Origin: Actinacidiphila sp. DG2A-62
GTDB taxonomy: Bacteria > Actinomycetota > Actinomycetes > Streptomycetales > Streptomycetaceae
NCBI RefSeq assembly: GCF_035825295.1
Contig: NZ_JAYMGI010000002.1
Coordinates: 4,655,001-4,719,000, forward strand
DNA length: 64,000 nucleotides
Reading direction: 5' to 3'
This document shows, in pieces, positions 16,366 to 25,005 of the stretch (positions are counted from its first letter, which is position 1; each line of letters begins with the position of its first letter). A program made the position numbers and the translations under genes. A model generated the notes under the pieces. It saw nothing but the letters and a program-made list of their open reading frames with translations, made no database searches and was not told the origin of the DNA.

Positions 16366-17295
16366 ATGCGAGTCATCACCCAGCGCGCCTTCGGCGGTCC
16401 CGAGGTGCTCACCGTCGTGGACGCGCCCGAGCCCCGGCCGCTGCCGACCGAGGTCCTCGTCCGGGTCAGCGCGATCGGCCTGAACCCGCTGGAGGCGCGG
16501 CTGCGTGCCGGCGAGGTCCCGCTGATCGGCCGGCCGCCGTTCGTCCTCGGCTGGGACGTCAGCGGCGTGGTCCAGGACGCGCCCCAGACCTGGCGGTTCA
16601 GGCCCGGCGACGAGGTGTTCGGGATGCCGCTGTTCCCGCGGGCGGCCGGCGGGTACGCCGAGGTCGTGACCGCGCCCGCGCTGCACCTGGTGCGCAAGCC
16701 CGCGGCGCTGTCGCACGTCGAGGCGGCCGCGCTGCCGGTGGTCGGGCTCACCGCGTGGCAGGGCCTGGTCGACCTCGGCGGTGTGACCGAGGGCGACCGG
16801 GTGCTGGTCCACGGCGCCGGCGGCGGGGTCGGGCACGTCGCGGTGCAGATCGCGAAGGCGCTCGGCGCGTACGTGATCGCGACCGCCGCGGGGAGCAAGC
16901 GGGAGTTCGTGGCGGGGCTGGGCGCCGACGAGGTGATCGACTACGCGGCGGTCGACTTCACCCGGGCGGTCCGCGACGTCGACGTCGTGCTGGACACGAT
17001 CGGCGGCGACACCGTGGCGCGCTCGCTCGCCGTGCTCCGGCCCGGCGGCCACCTGGTGACGGCGGTGGCCGAGGACGATCCGGAGCTGGCCGCCCGCTGC
17101 GAGGCGGCCGGGCTGCGCCTCAGCGGCGTCACGGTCGACCCCGACCCGGTCGGACTGCGCGCTCTCGTCGGCCTGGTCGAGCAGGGCAGGCTGCGGGTCC
17201 ACGTGCAGCAGACGTTCCCCTTCGAGCGCGTCGCCGACGCCCACCGGCTGCTGGACGCGGGCCACTTGCGCGGCAAGCTCGTCCTCACGGTCTGA
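16366..17295 (+). CDS. NADP-dependent zinc-type (quinone) oxidoreductase, MDR family
   Basis: A 309-residue medium-chain dehydrogenase/reductase. The N-terminal GroES-like part contains AIGLNPLEARLRAGE and FVLGWDVSGVV; the nucleotide-binding part has VLVHGAGGGVGHVAVQIAKA, the usual NADPH fold, and the protein ends with AHRLLDAGHLRGKLVLTV. The structural and catalytic zinc ligands of alcohol dehydrogenases are absent, so a quinone or enone reductase is more likely. AGGAG precedes the ATG. The divergent HxlR gene suggests electrophile-induced expression. Confidence 0.9.
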   Translation: MRVITQRAFGGPEVLTVVDAPEPRPLPTEVLVRVSAIGLNPLEARLRAGEVPLIGRPPFVLGWDVSGVVQDAPQTWRFRPGDEVFGMPLFPRAAGGYAEVVTAPALHLVRKPAALSHVEAAALPVVGLTAWQGLVDLGGVTEGDRVLVHGAGGGVGHVAVQIAKALGAYVIATAAGSKREFVAGLGADEVIDYAAVDFTRAVRDVDVVLDTIGGDTVARSLAVLRPGGHLVTAVAEDDPELAARCEAAGLRLSGVTVDPDPVGLRALVGLVEQGRLRVHVQQTFPFERVADAHRLLDAGHLRGKLVLTV

Positions 17296-17406
17296 TCCGG
17301 CCCCGGTCTCCCGCCCGGCGCGGAGGGGTTGGCAATCGGGGCGCGATGGCTTGTCATGGACACGGTCTAGTTAACAGCACCTCTTCGCTCCCCCCGAGAG
17401 GATCGC

Positions 17407-18549
17407 ATGAGCCTGCGTCCGAGCCTGACACGTCTGAAGTCCACCGCGGCCGTCCTCACCGCCGCCGCGGGCCTCGTCCTGGCCGGCGGCCTGAGCACAG
17501 CCGCCCAGGCCGCCCCCGACCCTGCCTCCGCATCGGCGTCCACGCCCGCATCGGCGTCCACGCCCGCATCCGCGCCCGCGCCCGCATCCGCCGGGCGCGC
17601 GGCGACCGGTGCGTCCGCCGCCGCCCCCGACGCGATCGGCGTGTGCAGCTCCGCCACCGTCTCCGGCGCCGCCGTCCGCGGCGCGCTGCCGCAGACCGAG
17701 GTCCACCGCCTGCTCGCGCCGCTCACCGCCCAGCACCGCGCGCAGTACGGGATCGCCGCCAAGGGCCCGCTCGGCGCCCCGGCCGCCGCCGGCGCCACGT
17801 CGGGGGCGGCCGGCACCGGGGCCGGCGCGTCCACCGCGGCCGGCGCGTCCATGGCGGCCGGCGCGTCCACCGCGGCCGTCCGGCCGCTCGTCGACATCCA
17901 CCCCGCCCAGGGCACCGCCTTCAAGTCGCAGTCGGGCGCGGACGGTTCGTGCGCGACGCAGTCGGTCTCCACGCAGCTCACCGTGCGGGAGAGCGCCACC
18001 ACGATCTACACGCCGACGATGTACCCGCCCGGCGGCTCCTGCGTCGAACTGGTCACCGTCTACACGCCGTCCAGCCGCATGGTCGCCGCCTGGGACTGGT
18101 GCCGCAGTGTGAACTTCGCCGCATCGGTGACCATCAACAGCGCGTTCCTGACCACGTACACCGGCGGCACCGGCGCGTACACCGGCCGCGTGATCCGTAC
18201 CAGCGCCGCGTCCAACACCTGGTCCGCGCAGCTGTACAACCACAGCACCAGCCGCTGGGACACCCTGTTCACCCAGTCCGGCACCAACCAGTCGGGCCGC
18301 ACCGACGGCTGGGACATCGAGGAGCTGTACTCGACCGTCGGCTCCTCCGGACGCGCCTACTCCTGCGACGAGATGGCCGGGCTGACCTTCGAGTCCAGCA
18401 ACATATCCGTGCGCAACAACGGCACCTGGTCGGTCGCCTCGACGGCCAACTCCGACACCCACTACGACTCGCCGAACAGCGCGTTCTACTGCCCGACCCG
18501 CAGCTTCCAGATGGTCAGCGCGTACGACCACTGGAAGGACGTCGGCTGA
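17407..18549 (+). CDS. Secreted protein of unknown function
   Basis: A 380-residue exported protein behind an AGAGGA ribosome site. A signal peptide covers about residues 1-35, then come Ala/Ser/Pro/Thr low-complexity stretches (about 37-68 and 125-158), including repeated ASTPAS and AGASTA units. The C-terminal domain (about 160-380) is rich in Trp, Tyr, Thr and Ser and has paired cysteines (GSCATQS, GGSCVELV, DWCRS, SCDEMAG, FYCPTRS), so it is a probable disulfide-stabilised beta fold. No catalytic motif is recognised. A strong hairpin follows. Confidence 0.75.
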   Translation: MSLRPSLTRLKSTAAVLTAAAGLVLAGGLSTAAQAAPDPASASASTPASASTPASAPAPASAGRAATGASAAAPDAIGVCSSATVSGAAVRGALPQTEVHRLLAPLTAQHRAQYGIAAKGPLGAPAAAGATSGAAGTGAGASTAAGASMAAGASTAAVRPLVDIHPAQGTAFKSQSGADGSCATQSVSTQLTVRESATTIYTPTMYPPGGSCVELVTVYTPSSRMVAAWDWCRSVNFAASVTINSAFLTTYTGGTGAYTGRVIRTSAASNTWSAQLYNHSTSRWDTLFTQSGTNQSGRTDGWDIEELYSTVGSSGRAYSCDEMAGLTFESSNISVRNNGTWSVASTANSDTHYDSPNSAFYCPTRSFQMVSAYDHWKDVG

Positions 18550-18582
18550 GCCCCTTCCGGTGGAGCTGTCACTCGGCTTCAC

Positions 18583-18631
18583 GGCCCGCGGTCCGCGCGC
18601 ACGGCGTCCCCCGTGCGCGTGGCCGCGGGCC
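18583..18631 (+). terminator. Two-part GC hairpin after the secreted protein
   Basis: GGCCCGCGG (18583) pairs with CCGCGGGCC (18623). Inside it CGCGCACGG pairs with CCGTGCGCG, separated by a small internal loop. It lies 33 bp after the stop and probably ends the transcript. Confidence 0.65.
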
Positions 18632-18805
18632 GATCCGGCGACGGCCGGCCGCCGGACCGCTTACCCTCCGAGGGGCGGACCGTGCAGACACGGAGGGATC
18701 GCCGAGGGGGCGCCGGGAGGGCTTTCGTATCAGCCCGGCAACAGCCGCAACCGTTCGCGGCCCGGGCGCCTCCTACGACATGACATCCGAGATGGGGAGA
18801 CTCGA

Positions 18806-20119
18806 TTGACCAGGGGACGTACGGCGTCTTTCGCCGCCAACGACGCCGCAGGGGACGCCGCGACGAACGACACCGCGACCGGCGGCGCCCGGCGCGGCGA
18901 CCGCCGTGCCAAGGGCCTGCTGGCGCTCGCGCTCGGCGCGGTGCTGCTCGGCGCCACCGCGTGCGGCGGCAACGCGGGCGCATCGGACAAGGGCCAGGGA
19001 GCGGGTCAGGGGCAGGACGGCAAGAACGGCGCGTCGGCCTCGGCCTCGCCGACCTCGCAGGCCGCGCTGACCGTCTCGCCGCGCAACGGCGCGACCGGCG
19101 TCGACACCACCGGCGCGCTGAAGGTCGCGGTGGCGCAGGGCAAGCTGACCAAGGTCGCGGTGACCGGCCCCGGCGGCGAGCCGGTCGACGGCGCGATATC
19201 CGCCGACGGCGCGTCCTGGACGCCGGCCGGTGTGCTGCACACCGACACGCACTACTCGGTCACGGCCACCGCGACCGACTCCGCGGGCCGCAGCACCTCG
19301 CAGCAGACCTCGTTCACCACGATCAAGCCGTCCTCGGTGAACTACGGCAACTTCAACATCGAGCCCGGCGCGACGTACGGCGTCGGCATGGAGGTGTCGA
19401 TCCGCTTCAGCAAGCCGGTCGCCAACCAGGCCGAGGTGCACAAGGGGATCACGGTCACCGCCAGCGACGGCGTGGACGTCGAGGGCCACTGGTTCGGCAA
19501 CCAGCGCATCGACTTCCGCCCGGAGAACTACTGGGCGCCGGGCACCAAGGTCACCCTGCACCTGCGGCTCAACGGCGTGAAGACCGCGCCCGGCACCTAC
19601 GGCCAGCAGTCCAAGGACGTGTCCTTCACCATCGGCCGCTCGCAGACCTCGGTGGCCGACAACAACGCCAAGACGCTGAAGATCTACCGCAACGGCGCGC
19701 TGTACAAGCAGTTCCCGGCCAGCCTGGGCGACCCCGAACACACCACCTACAACGGCAAGATGGTGATCGAGGAGAAGGACCCGGTGGTGGACATGGACTC
19801 CCACACCGTGGGCCTGGGCAACGCCTACCGGATCAAGGACGTGCCGCACGGCATGCGGCTGTCGGACTCCGGCACCTTCGCGCACGGCAACTACTGGCGC
19901 CCGGAGTCGGTCTTCGGCCACGAGAACACCAGCCACGGCTGCGTCGGCCTGCACGACGTCAAGGGCGGCGGCGACCCGAACACGCCCGCGGCCTGGTTCT
20001 ACTCCCACTCGCTGATCGGCGACGTCGTCCAGGTCGTCAACTCGCCCGACAAGGTGGTCGATCCGAGCAACGGCATCAACGGCTGGAACATGTCGTGGTC
20101 CGCGTGGAAGAACAACTGA
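18806..20119 (+). CDS. L,D-transpeptidase lipoprotein (Ig-like + YkuD)
   Basis: A 437-residue cell-wall crosslinking enzyme. A TTG start at 18806 behind GATGGGGAGA gives a lipoprotein signal ending in LLGATAC with lipid-anchor Cys53. Two Ig-like LdtMt2-type domains follow (about 80-250), then the YkuD domain with SHGCVGL, in which Cys379 and His377 fit the catalytic motif. The family makes 3-3 peptide crosslinks in peptidoglycan outside the membrane. The C-terminal INGWNMSWSAW tail is typical of actinobacterial members. The frame upstream of the TTG is not family-like. Confidence 0.92.
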   Translation: MTRGRTASFAANDAAGDAATNDTATGGARRGDRRAKGLLALALGAVLLGATACGGNAGASDKGQGAGQGQDGKNGASASASPTSQAALTVSPRNGATGVDTTGALKVAVAQGKLTKVAVTGPGGEPVDGAISADGASWTPAGVLHTDTHYSVTATATDSAGRSTSQQTSFTTIKPSSVNYGNFNIEPGATYGVGMEVSIRFSKPVANQAEVHKGITVTASDGVDVEGHWFGNQRIDFRPENYWAPGTKVTLHLRLNGVKTAPGTYGQQSKDVSFTIGRSQTSVADNNAKTLKIYRNGALYKQFPASLGDPEHTTYNGKMVIEEKDPVVDMDSHTVGLGNAYRIKDVPHGMRLSDSGTFAHGNYWRPESVFGHENTSHGCVGLHDVKGGGDPNTPAAWFYSHSLIGDVVQVVNSPDKVVDPSNGINGWNMSWSAWKNN

Positions 20120-20140
20120 CCTCTCGCTGACCGCTGTTCC

Positions 20141-20207
20141 GCTGGCCCGCTGGTCCGGCTGGCCCACTGGTCCGGCTGGCCCACTGGTCCGGCTGGTCCA
20201 CCGACCG
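20141..20207. repeat. 17-bp tandem repeat
   Basis: The unit GCTGGCCCACTGGTCCG occurs at 20141 (one mismatch), 20158 and 20175, followed by a decayed fourth copy. It lies between the transpeptidase stop and its terminator. Confidence 0.85.
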
Positions 20208-20235
20208 CCGTCGCGCTGCCATGCCGACCGCGATC

Positions 20236-20276
20236 ACGCCGCACGGCCGGGGCACTCCGCCCCGGCCGTGCGGCGT
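20236..20276. terminator. Perfect 18-bp hairpin between convergent genes
   Basis: ACGCCGCACGGCCGGGGC pairs with GCCCCGGCCGTGCGGCGT around ACTCC. It sits between the convergent transpeptidase and anti-sigma genes and can serve both. Confidence 0.85.
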
Positions 20277-20372
20277 CTCGGCGGTCGACCGCGCGGCGGT
20301 CGGCCGCTTCGCCGCCGTCGCCGCCTCCACCGCCGTCCGCGCGCGCGTCCCGCCGAGGCTCGCGGGCGGGGG

Positions 20373-21122
20373 TCAGACCGGGAGGAGGAGCAGGGGGGAG
20401 CCGGTGGGGGCGGGGGAGCCGCCGGGGGGCTCCGCGGTGATGCCCACGCCGTCGGCGCCGGCCGGGGTGCCGTGCAGCAGGAGGGAGCCGGTGGCGCGGC
20501 CGGGGGCGATCAGGCCGGCCGGGACCATCGTGCCGCCGTGGCTGAACCAGAGCTCGTAGACGCGCGCGTGCGGCAGCACGGGCAGGTCGTGGAAGAGCAC
20601 CGCGGCCCGGCCGATCTCGCGCGAGGCCACGACGGTGGCTCTGCCGCCGCTCTTGAGGGGCCCGGTGCGGAACGTCGCGTCGGGCGCCGCGGTCAGCGCG
20701 CTCAGCTCCGCCGCCTGCGCCTCGGCGCGGGCGGTGCGGTCACGCTGGACGTCGGCCTCGTGCCGCGCGTCGACCGCGACGCCGGCCGCCGCCGCGGCGG
20801 CCACCAGGCAGGCCGCGGCGGCCAGGTACGGCATCCGCTGCCGCCGGCCGCGGCGCGCGGCGGCCCGCAGCGGCGCCACCGGCACGTCCGGCGGGAGCTG
20901 GCGGACCTCGGGCAGCGCGGCCATCACACGGGTGCGCAGGTCCGCGGGCGGCACCTCGGCGACTGCCATGGCCAGCCGCGCCGCGGTCTCGCTCAGCTCC
21001 CGCACCTCCTGCGCGCACGCCTCGCAGCGCGCCATGTGCCGGCGGAACTCCGCGGCCTCCGGGTCGGTCAGCGCGCCCACGGCGTAGGCGCCGGTCAGCG
21101 TGTGCAGGTCGACGCTCGTCAC
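20373..21122 (-). CDS. Anti-sigma-K factor (RskA-like)
   Basis: A 249-residue membrane anti-sigma factor. The cytoplasmic N-terminus has the zinc-binding anti-sigma motif HMARCEACAQ (H-x3-C-x2-C). One membrane helix follows (MPYLAAAACLVAAAAAAGVA), then an extracytoplasmic RskA domain with LPHARVYELWFSHGG. It would hold the cognate sigma factor until regulated proteolysis. GTG 21122 overlaps the sigma-factor stop in a GTGA, the usual translational coupling. The inducing signal is unknown. Confidence 0.92.
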   Translation of the reverse strand: MTSVDLHTLTGAYAVGALTDPEAAEFRRHMARCEACAQEVRELSETAARLAMAVAEVPPADLRTRVMAALPEVRQLPPDVPVAPLRAAARRGRRQRMPYLAAAACLVAAAAAAGVAVDARHEADVQRDRTARAEAQAAELSALTAAPDATFRTGPLKSGGRATVVASREIGRAAVLFHDLPVLPHARVYELWFSHGGTMVPAGLIAPGRATGSLLLHGTPAGADGVGITAEPPGGSPAPTGSPLLLLPV

Positions 21123-21706
21123 GAGCCCACCCCCAGGCAGTCGCGGAGCCGGATCAGGCCGTCCCGCAGCCGAGTCTTGACGGTGCCCAGCGCGACGCCG
21201 AGCACCTCGGCGGTCTGCTGGTACGTGTAGCCGCGGTAGTACGCCAGCGTCACCGACTCGTGCTGCAGCTCGGTCAGCTGCCGCAGGCAGCGGCGCACCT
21301 GCTCGCGTTCCAGCCGGCGCTCCACCTGCTCGCTGACCTCGTTGAAAGCCGGGCTGTGGTCGCGCACCCCGACCTGGAACTCCCGGTCGGCCGACGCCTG
21401 GGCCGAGCGCACCCGGTCCACCGCGCGACGGTGCGCCAGCGTCATGATCCAGGCCATCGCGCTGCGCTGCCGGGCGTCGAACCGGGCGGCGCACCGCCAC
21501 ACCTCGATCAGGACCTCCTGCGCGACCTCCTCGGACTGCGCCGGGTCCCGGACCACCCGCCGGGCCAGCCCCAGCACGGAGCCGGCCACGGCGGTGTAGA
21601 GCGTCTCGAACGCCTCCCGGTCGCCCCGGGCGATCCGCCCGAGCAGGGCTTCGAGCGGTCCTGCGGACGGGTCCGGCGGCCGGTCCGGTTCTGCTGCGGC
21701 GCGCAT
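21119..21706 (-). CDS. ECF sigma factor, SigK family
   Basis: A 195-residue ECF sigma factor. Region 2 reads VRDPAQSEEVAQEVLIEVWR and SAMAWIMTLAHRRAVDRVRS; region 4 reads QHESVTLAYYRGYTYQQTAE and GTVKTRLRDGLIRLRDCL. ATG 21706 is preferred, five bases after a CCAGGAGG ribosome site; the GTG two codons upstream lies within that site. The overlapping RskA-like gene marks it as membrane-controlled. Mycobacterial SigK/RskA responds to redox state; that role is not shown here. Confidence 0.92.
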   Translation of the reverse strand: MRAAAEPDRPPDPSAGPLEALLGRIARGDREAFETLYTAVAGSVLGLARRVVRDPAQSEEVAQEVLIEVWRCAARFDARQRSAMAWIMTLAHRRAVDRVRSAQASADREFQVGVRDHSPAFNEVSEQVERRLEREQVRRCLRQLTELQHESVTLAYYRGYTYQQTAEVLGVALGTVKTRLRDGLIRLRDCLGVGS

Positions 21707-21838
21707 GGACACCTCCTGGCTGGCACGGCGCTCGCCTGTACTTCGGCGCCGTGCCGCCGACGGATTGGTGATTGGTCGCGCTGGGCGATCCCGCGCAGAT
21801 GCCTTACGCCGCGGGGATGCCGTACGCCGCGGGGGTGC

Positions 21839-23785
21839 TCACCGGGCGCGGCGGGGCTTGTGCGGGCGGGCGGCGAACCGTACCCGGACCTGCGTGTCGT
21901 GCGGCGCGGCCGCGTCGTGCGCCTCGGCGAAGGGACCCTCGGTCAGCTGCCGCAGCACCGTCGCGGGGGCCGCGCCCGGCTCCAGCGTCACGTGCACGCC
22001 CGCGCGCAGGCGGCCCCGGCCGGCGGGCAGCGCGACCCGGGCCCGCGCGACGCCCGGAACCGCGCCGGTCCGGCGCGCCAGCACCTGCGCCAGCACCCGC
22101 GGGCGCAGCGTGACCGATCCGGTCATCGGCATCGACGCGCGTCCGCCGCCGCGCAGTTGGGCGAGCCCCCAGGCCAGCGCGAGCAGCAGCACGCACGCGG
22201 TCGAGGCGATGACCGCCGGCGTCCACCAGTCGTGCGCGCGCAGGTCCGCCAGCCGCTCCCGGTCCACCAGCGGGGCCCCGGAACCGGGCTGCGGCCACCA
22301 GGCCGGCACCGAGTCCCGGGTCGACCGCCCGGCGAGCGCGATGACGCTCCCGCCCGCCGCCATCGCCAGCCCGACCAGCGCGAGCACCACGCGGTTGACC
22401 GTCCTACGCACCGGGTTCACGTGCGGGTCCCTCCGGGTTCGAGCCGCCGTCGCCGGCGGCGGTGTCGGCGGCCGCGCCGGCAGCGGGATCGGCCGCGGGA
22501 GCGGCGCCGGCCGGCGCGTCGACTGTATCGGTCCCCCCGGCCACCGCGCCTCCCCCGCCGCGCGCATCGCCCGTTCGGGGTGCGGCGGTCGTGCTGGGCG
22601 CGGCAGGCGCGGCGCGCGTCGCGCCGGTCGTGTCGGTCGCGGTGGCGGCCTCCGGCCGGGTGGGGGTGTGCCGGCCGTTCGGGGGTCGGACGGCCGCCAT
22701 TGGGGGGACCGGCGCAGGTGGACGCGGAGGCGGGGGGTGCGGGCCAGGCCCAGCGCGGTCGCCGCGGTCCGGGCCGCGGCGACCGCCTGGGCGCGGGCGG
22801 TCGCGAGGTCGCCGAAGCCGAGGGTCGCGCGGACCCGTACCCTGCGGCGGCCGACGCGCACCCGCGCGCCCGTCACGCCCGCGACCTCCAGCACCGTGTC
22901 GGCGACCAGCCGGGCCGCCGCCGAGCGTTCGAGCACCGCGTGCCGCAGGAACGGCGCGGACGGCGTGTCCGGCGTGTCCGGCGCGGCCATGGTCAACAGC
23001 GTGCGCCGGCCCGGCGTGAGGGCGAGCAGCAGCAGCCACAGGCCGACGACGGCGACGCCGGCCCCGCCGGCCACCACCGCGGTGTCGCCCGGCCCGTGGG
23101 CGGTCACCCAGTCCAGCGCGTGCAGGCGCCACCGGGCCGGCCGGCGCCCGGCGGCGTGCACGGACACCACGTCCCACAGCAGGACGCCGGCCCCGGCGGC
23201 CACGACGAGCGCCGCGACGCCGGCCGGCCCGCGCCGCTGCGCCCATGTCCGCCCGGTGCGCGTCCGCCCGGTGCGCGTGCTGCGGGTCGAGGTCGCGGCG
23301 GTTCCGGCGGTGGTTCCGGCGGCAGTTCCTGCGTCGACTCCGCCTTCGACTCCGGCGTCGACTCCTGCCGTTCCGGAGGCCGTTCCGGCCTCCGCCGCCC
23401 CCGCGGCCCCCGCCGCGTCCTCCGCGAGCGGCCCCGCGGCCCCGCGTCCACCGGCTCCCCGCGCGTCCACGTCCGTGGACAGGTCGCGGATCTGCACCGC
23501 CGCCCGCGTGACCGTCAGACCGGTGAGGTACGCGACCCGGTCGGTGACCGTGTCGCGGACGGCCGCGCCGGTGTCGGCGAGCGCCGCCGGGTAGGGGAGG
23601 CGGACGCCCAGCGCGAGGTCCGCGCGCCCCCCGCGCACGGTCGCCGCGCCGCGGGTCACCTCGGCGCGGCCGTGCGGGAGCGCCGCCTCGGTCGCGGCGC
23701 GCTCGGCGATCCGCCGCACCACGCGCTCGGCGACGACGGTCGCGCCGCGTTCCGCCGCGGGCGGCCGGGCCGGCGCTGCGGTCAC
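21839..23785 (-). CDS. amaP: Asp23/Gls24-DUF6286-AmaP in one continuous reading frame
   Basis: An uninterrupted 648-codon frame covers what are normally three genes. Residues ~1-110 are Asp23/Gls24-like (VAERVVRRIAERAATEAALP). After an Ala/Gly/Thr-rich linker comes a DUF6286-like part with two membrane helices (GVAALVVAAGAGVLLWDVV; VVGLWLLLLALTPG) and VLEVAGVTGARVRVGRRRV. After a Pro/Arg linker comes AmaP: VRRTVNRVVLALVGLA, a second helix VIASTACVLLLALAWGLAQL and GVARARVALPAGRG. An internal GTG at 22420 with GGAGGG suggests AmaP may also be made separately (21839-22420). The start GTG overlaps the upstream small gene by 4 bp. AmaP anchors Asp23 at the membrane. Confidence 0.75.
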   Translation of the reverse strand: MTAAPARPPAAERGATVVAERVVRRIAERAATEAALPHGRAEVTRGAATVRGGRADLALGVRLPYPAALADTGAAVRDTVTDRVAYLTGLTVTRAAVQIRDLSTDVDARGAGGRGAAGPLAEDAAGAAGAAEAGTASGTAGVDAGVEGGVDAGTAAGTTAGTAATSTRSTRTGRTRTGRTWAQRRGPAGVAALVVAAGAGVLLWDVVSVHAAGRRPARWRLHALDWVTAHGPGDTAVVAGGAGVAVVGLWLLLLALTPGRRTLLTMAAPDTPDTPSAPFLRHAVLERSAAARLVADTVLEVAGVTGARVRVGRRRVRVRATLGFGDLATARAQAVAAARTAATALGLARTPRLRVHLRRSPQWRPSDPRTAGTPPPGRRPPPRPTRPARRAPRLPRPARPPHPERAMRAAGEARWPGGPIQSTRRPAPLPRPIPLPARPPTPPPATAARTRRDPHVNPVRRTVNRVVLALVGLAMAAGGSVIALAGRSTRDSVPAWWPQPGSGAPLVDRERLADLRAHDWWTPAVIASTACVLLLALAWGLAQLRGGGRASMPMTGSVTLRPRVLAQVLARRTGAVPGVARARVALPAGRGRLRAGVHVTLEPGAAPATVLRQLTEGPFAEAHDAAAPHDTQVRVRFAARPHKPRRAR

Positions 23786-23967
23786 CGCGGCCTCCGGTCG
23801 CCCGGCGCGAAGAACTCCCGCCAGTCCACGCCCGAGTCGATCAGCCGGCCCACCACCGCGCCGACCGCGCCCAGCGCCGCCACCAGCAGGAACGCCCCGA
23901 AACCGCCGAACCACCCGGCGAACGCCAGGGCCATGCCCACCAGCATGCCCAGCACCGCTCTGCTCAT
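23782..23967 (-). CDS. Small membrane protein of the Asp23 locus (DUF2273-like)
   Basis: A 61-residue protein with two membrane helices (MLVGMALAFAGWFGGFGAF; LLVAALGAVGAVVGRLID), ending WREFFAPGDRRPR. This is the layout of small DUF2273-like proteins found between Asp23 genes. ATG 23967 is preferred to the one four codons upstream because the sequence then starts MSRAVLG as in relatives. Its stop overlaps the next gene in a GTGA. Confidence 0.8.
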   Translation of the reverse strand: MSRAVLGMLVGMALAFAGWFGGFGAFLLVAALGAVGAVVGRLIDSGVDWREFFAPGDRRPR

Positions 23968-24333
23968 CGCACACCCCATCCAGGTCGAGGTCGTTCAGGT
24001 CATCGCGTCATCGCGTCATCGCGTGCACGCGGGTCGTCGCCCGTGTCGAGCGTCGCCCGCGCGTTGCTGCCGCGCGTCATCGCGGGCACGCGGGTGGCCG
24101 GCATCGCGTACGTCACGCACGTCACGCGTGTCGCGTGCGCCGTACGGGTCGTGCACGCCGCACGGGCGCGGGCCGGGCCCGGCGTCCGCCGCCGACGCAC
24201 GGTGCGGGTGGGCCTTCCCGCGCCTGCCCCCGCACCGCGTCCCGCGCCCGCCCGCACCGCGTCCCGCGCCCGCCCGCACGGCGTCCCGCGTCCCGCGCCG
24301 CCCGGCGCGGCCGGCCCCGCGCGGCCGGCCCCG
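23968..24333. repeat. 366-bp gap with tandem repeats
   Basis: No convincing gene. It holds a TCATCGCG octamer repeated at about 23999-24023, and a 22-bp unit, CCGCACCGCGTCCCGCGCCC plus GC, at 24230-24251 and 24252-24273, with a partial third copy to 24290. Confidence 0.8.
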
Positions 24334-24852
24334 CTACTCCACGCGCGACTCACCCGCGCGGTCGTCCTCCTCGTCCGGCAGGTGCACGTCGTTGACGGCG
24401 ATGTTGACCTCCACGACCTCCAGGCCGGTGATCCGCTCCACCGCGGCGATCACGTTCTCCCGCACGTCGCGCGCGACGTCGGTGATCGGCACGCCGTAGT
24501 CCACGACGATGTCCAGGTCCACGGCCGTCTGCCGCTCGCCCACCTCGACCTTGACGCCGCGGCCCACGTTCGGCCGGCCGCCGGGCACGCGGTCGCGGAC
24601 CGCGCCGATCGTGCGGGCCAGGCCGCCGCCCATGTCGTAGACGCCGGGGATCTCCCGCGCCGCCATGCCGGCGATCTTCACCACGACCACGTCGGCGATC
24701 GACGTGCGGCCACGGGTGCCGGCCGGCTTGTCCGCGCCGGAGGAGCCGCCGGCGACGGTCGTCGCACCCGGAACCGAACGCCCGGCGCCGGCCGTCCCGG
24801 CCGCCGGACCCACGTTCTTCCCGGCCTCGCGCTCCACCTGCTCCGTCGTCAT
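24334..24852 (-). CDS. Asp23/Gls24 family envelope stress response protein
   Basis: A 172-residue Asp23 protein. After a disordered N-terminal ~50 residues comes the family core: IADVVVVKIAGMAAREIPGV, YDMGG, GVKVEVGERQTAVDLDIVVD, YGVPITDVARDVRENV and GLEVVEVNIAVNDVHLP. ATG 24852 lies 7 bases after GGAGG. These soluble proteins form membrane-associated clusters via AmaP and respond to envelope or alkaline stress. It heads the leftward operon (Asp23, small membrane protein, Asp23-AmaP fusion) and shares a symmetric promoter region with the ECF operon. Confidence 0.92.
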   Translation of the reverse strand: MTTEQVEREAGKNVGPAAGTAGAGRSVPGATTVAGGSSGADKPAGTRGRTSIADVVVVKIAGMAAREIPGVYDMGGGLARTIGAVRDRVPGGRPNVGRGVKVEVGERQTAVDLDIVVDYGVPITDVARDVRENVIAAVERITGLEVVEVNIAVNDVHLPDEEDDRAGESRVE

Positions 24853-24893
24853 CGCAATCCTCCGAGTCATCCGTCTCTCACCGTGCTTGTGAC

Positions 24894-24979
24894 CGTTGGA
24901 CACGGCGGCACGCCTGCGCGTGACGCACTCGCACGACTTTTTTCGTGCGTCACGCCGAGCGGGCAGAGTGTGTCCAACG
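24894..24979. promoter_or_regulatory. Perfectly symmetric divergent ECF-type promoter pair
   Basis: Two nested inverted repeats share one centre at 24936.5. Outer arms are CGTTGGACAC (24894) and GTGTCCAACG (24970); inner arms are GCGTGACGCAC (24918) and GTGCGTCACGC (24945). Read in either direction this gives GTCACG, 17 bp, GTCCAA, a plausible ECF -35/-10 pair. Rightward it faces the sigma gene at 25006; leftward the Asp23 gene at 24852. The T6 run in the centre is flanked by CGCACGA/CGTGCG. Confidence 0.7.
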
Positions 24980-25005
24980 AAGAGGACGGATGAGGGGAGC
25001 GCCGA

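Noticed and set aside
21260..24499. Plus-strand open frame of about 1079 codons
   Set aside because: Antisense shadow of SigK and the Asp23-AmaP genes, with low-complexity Arg/Ala/Pro composition.
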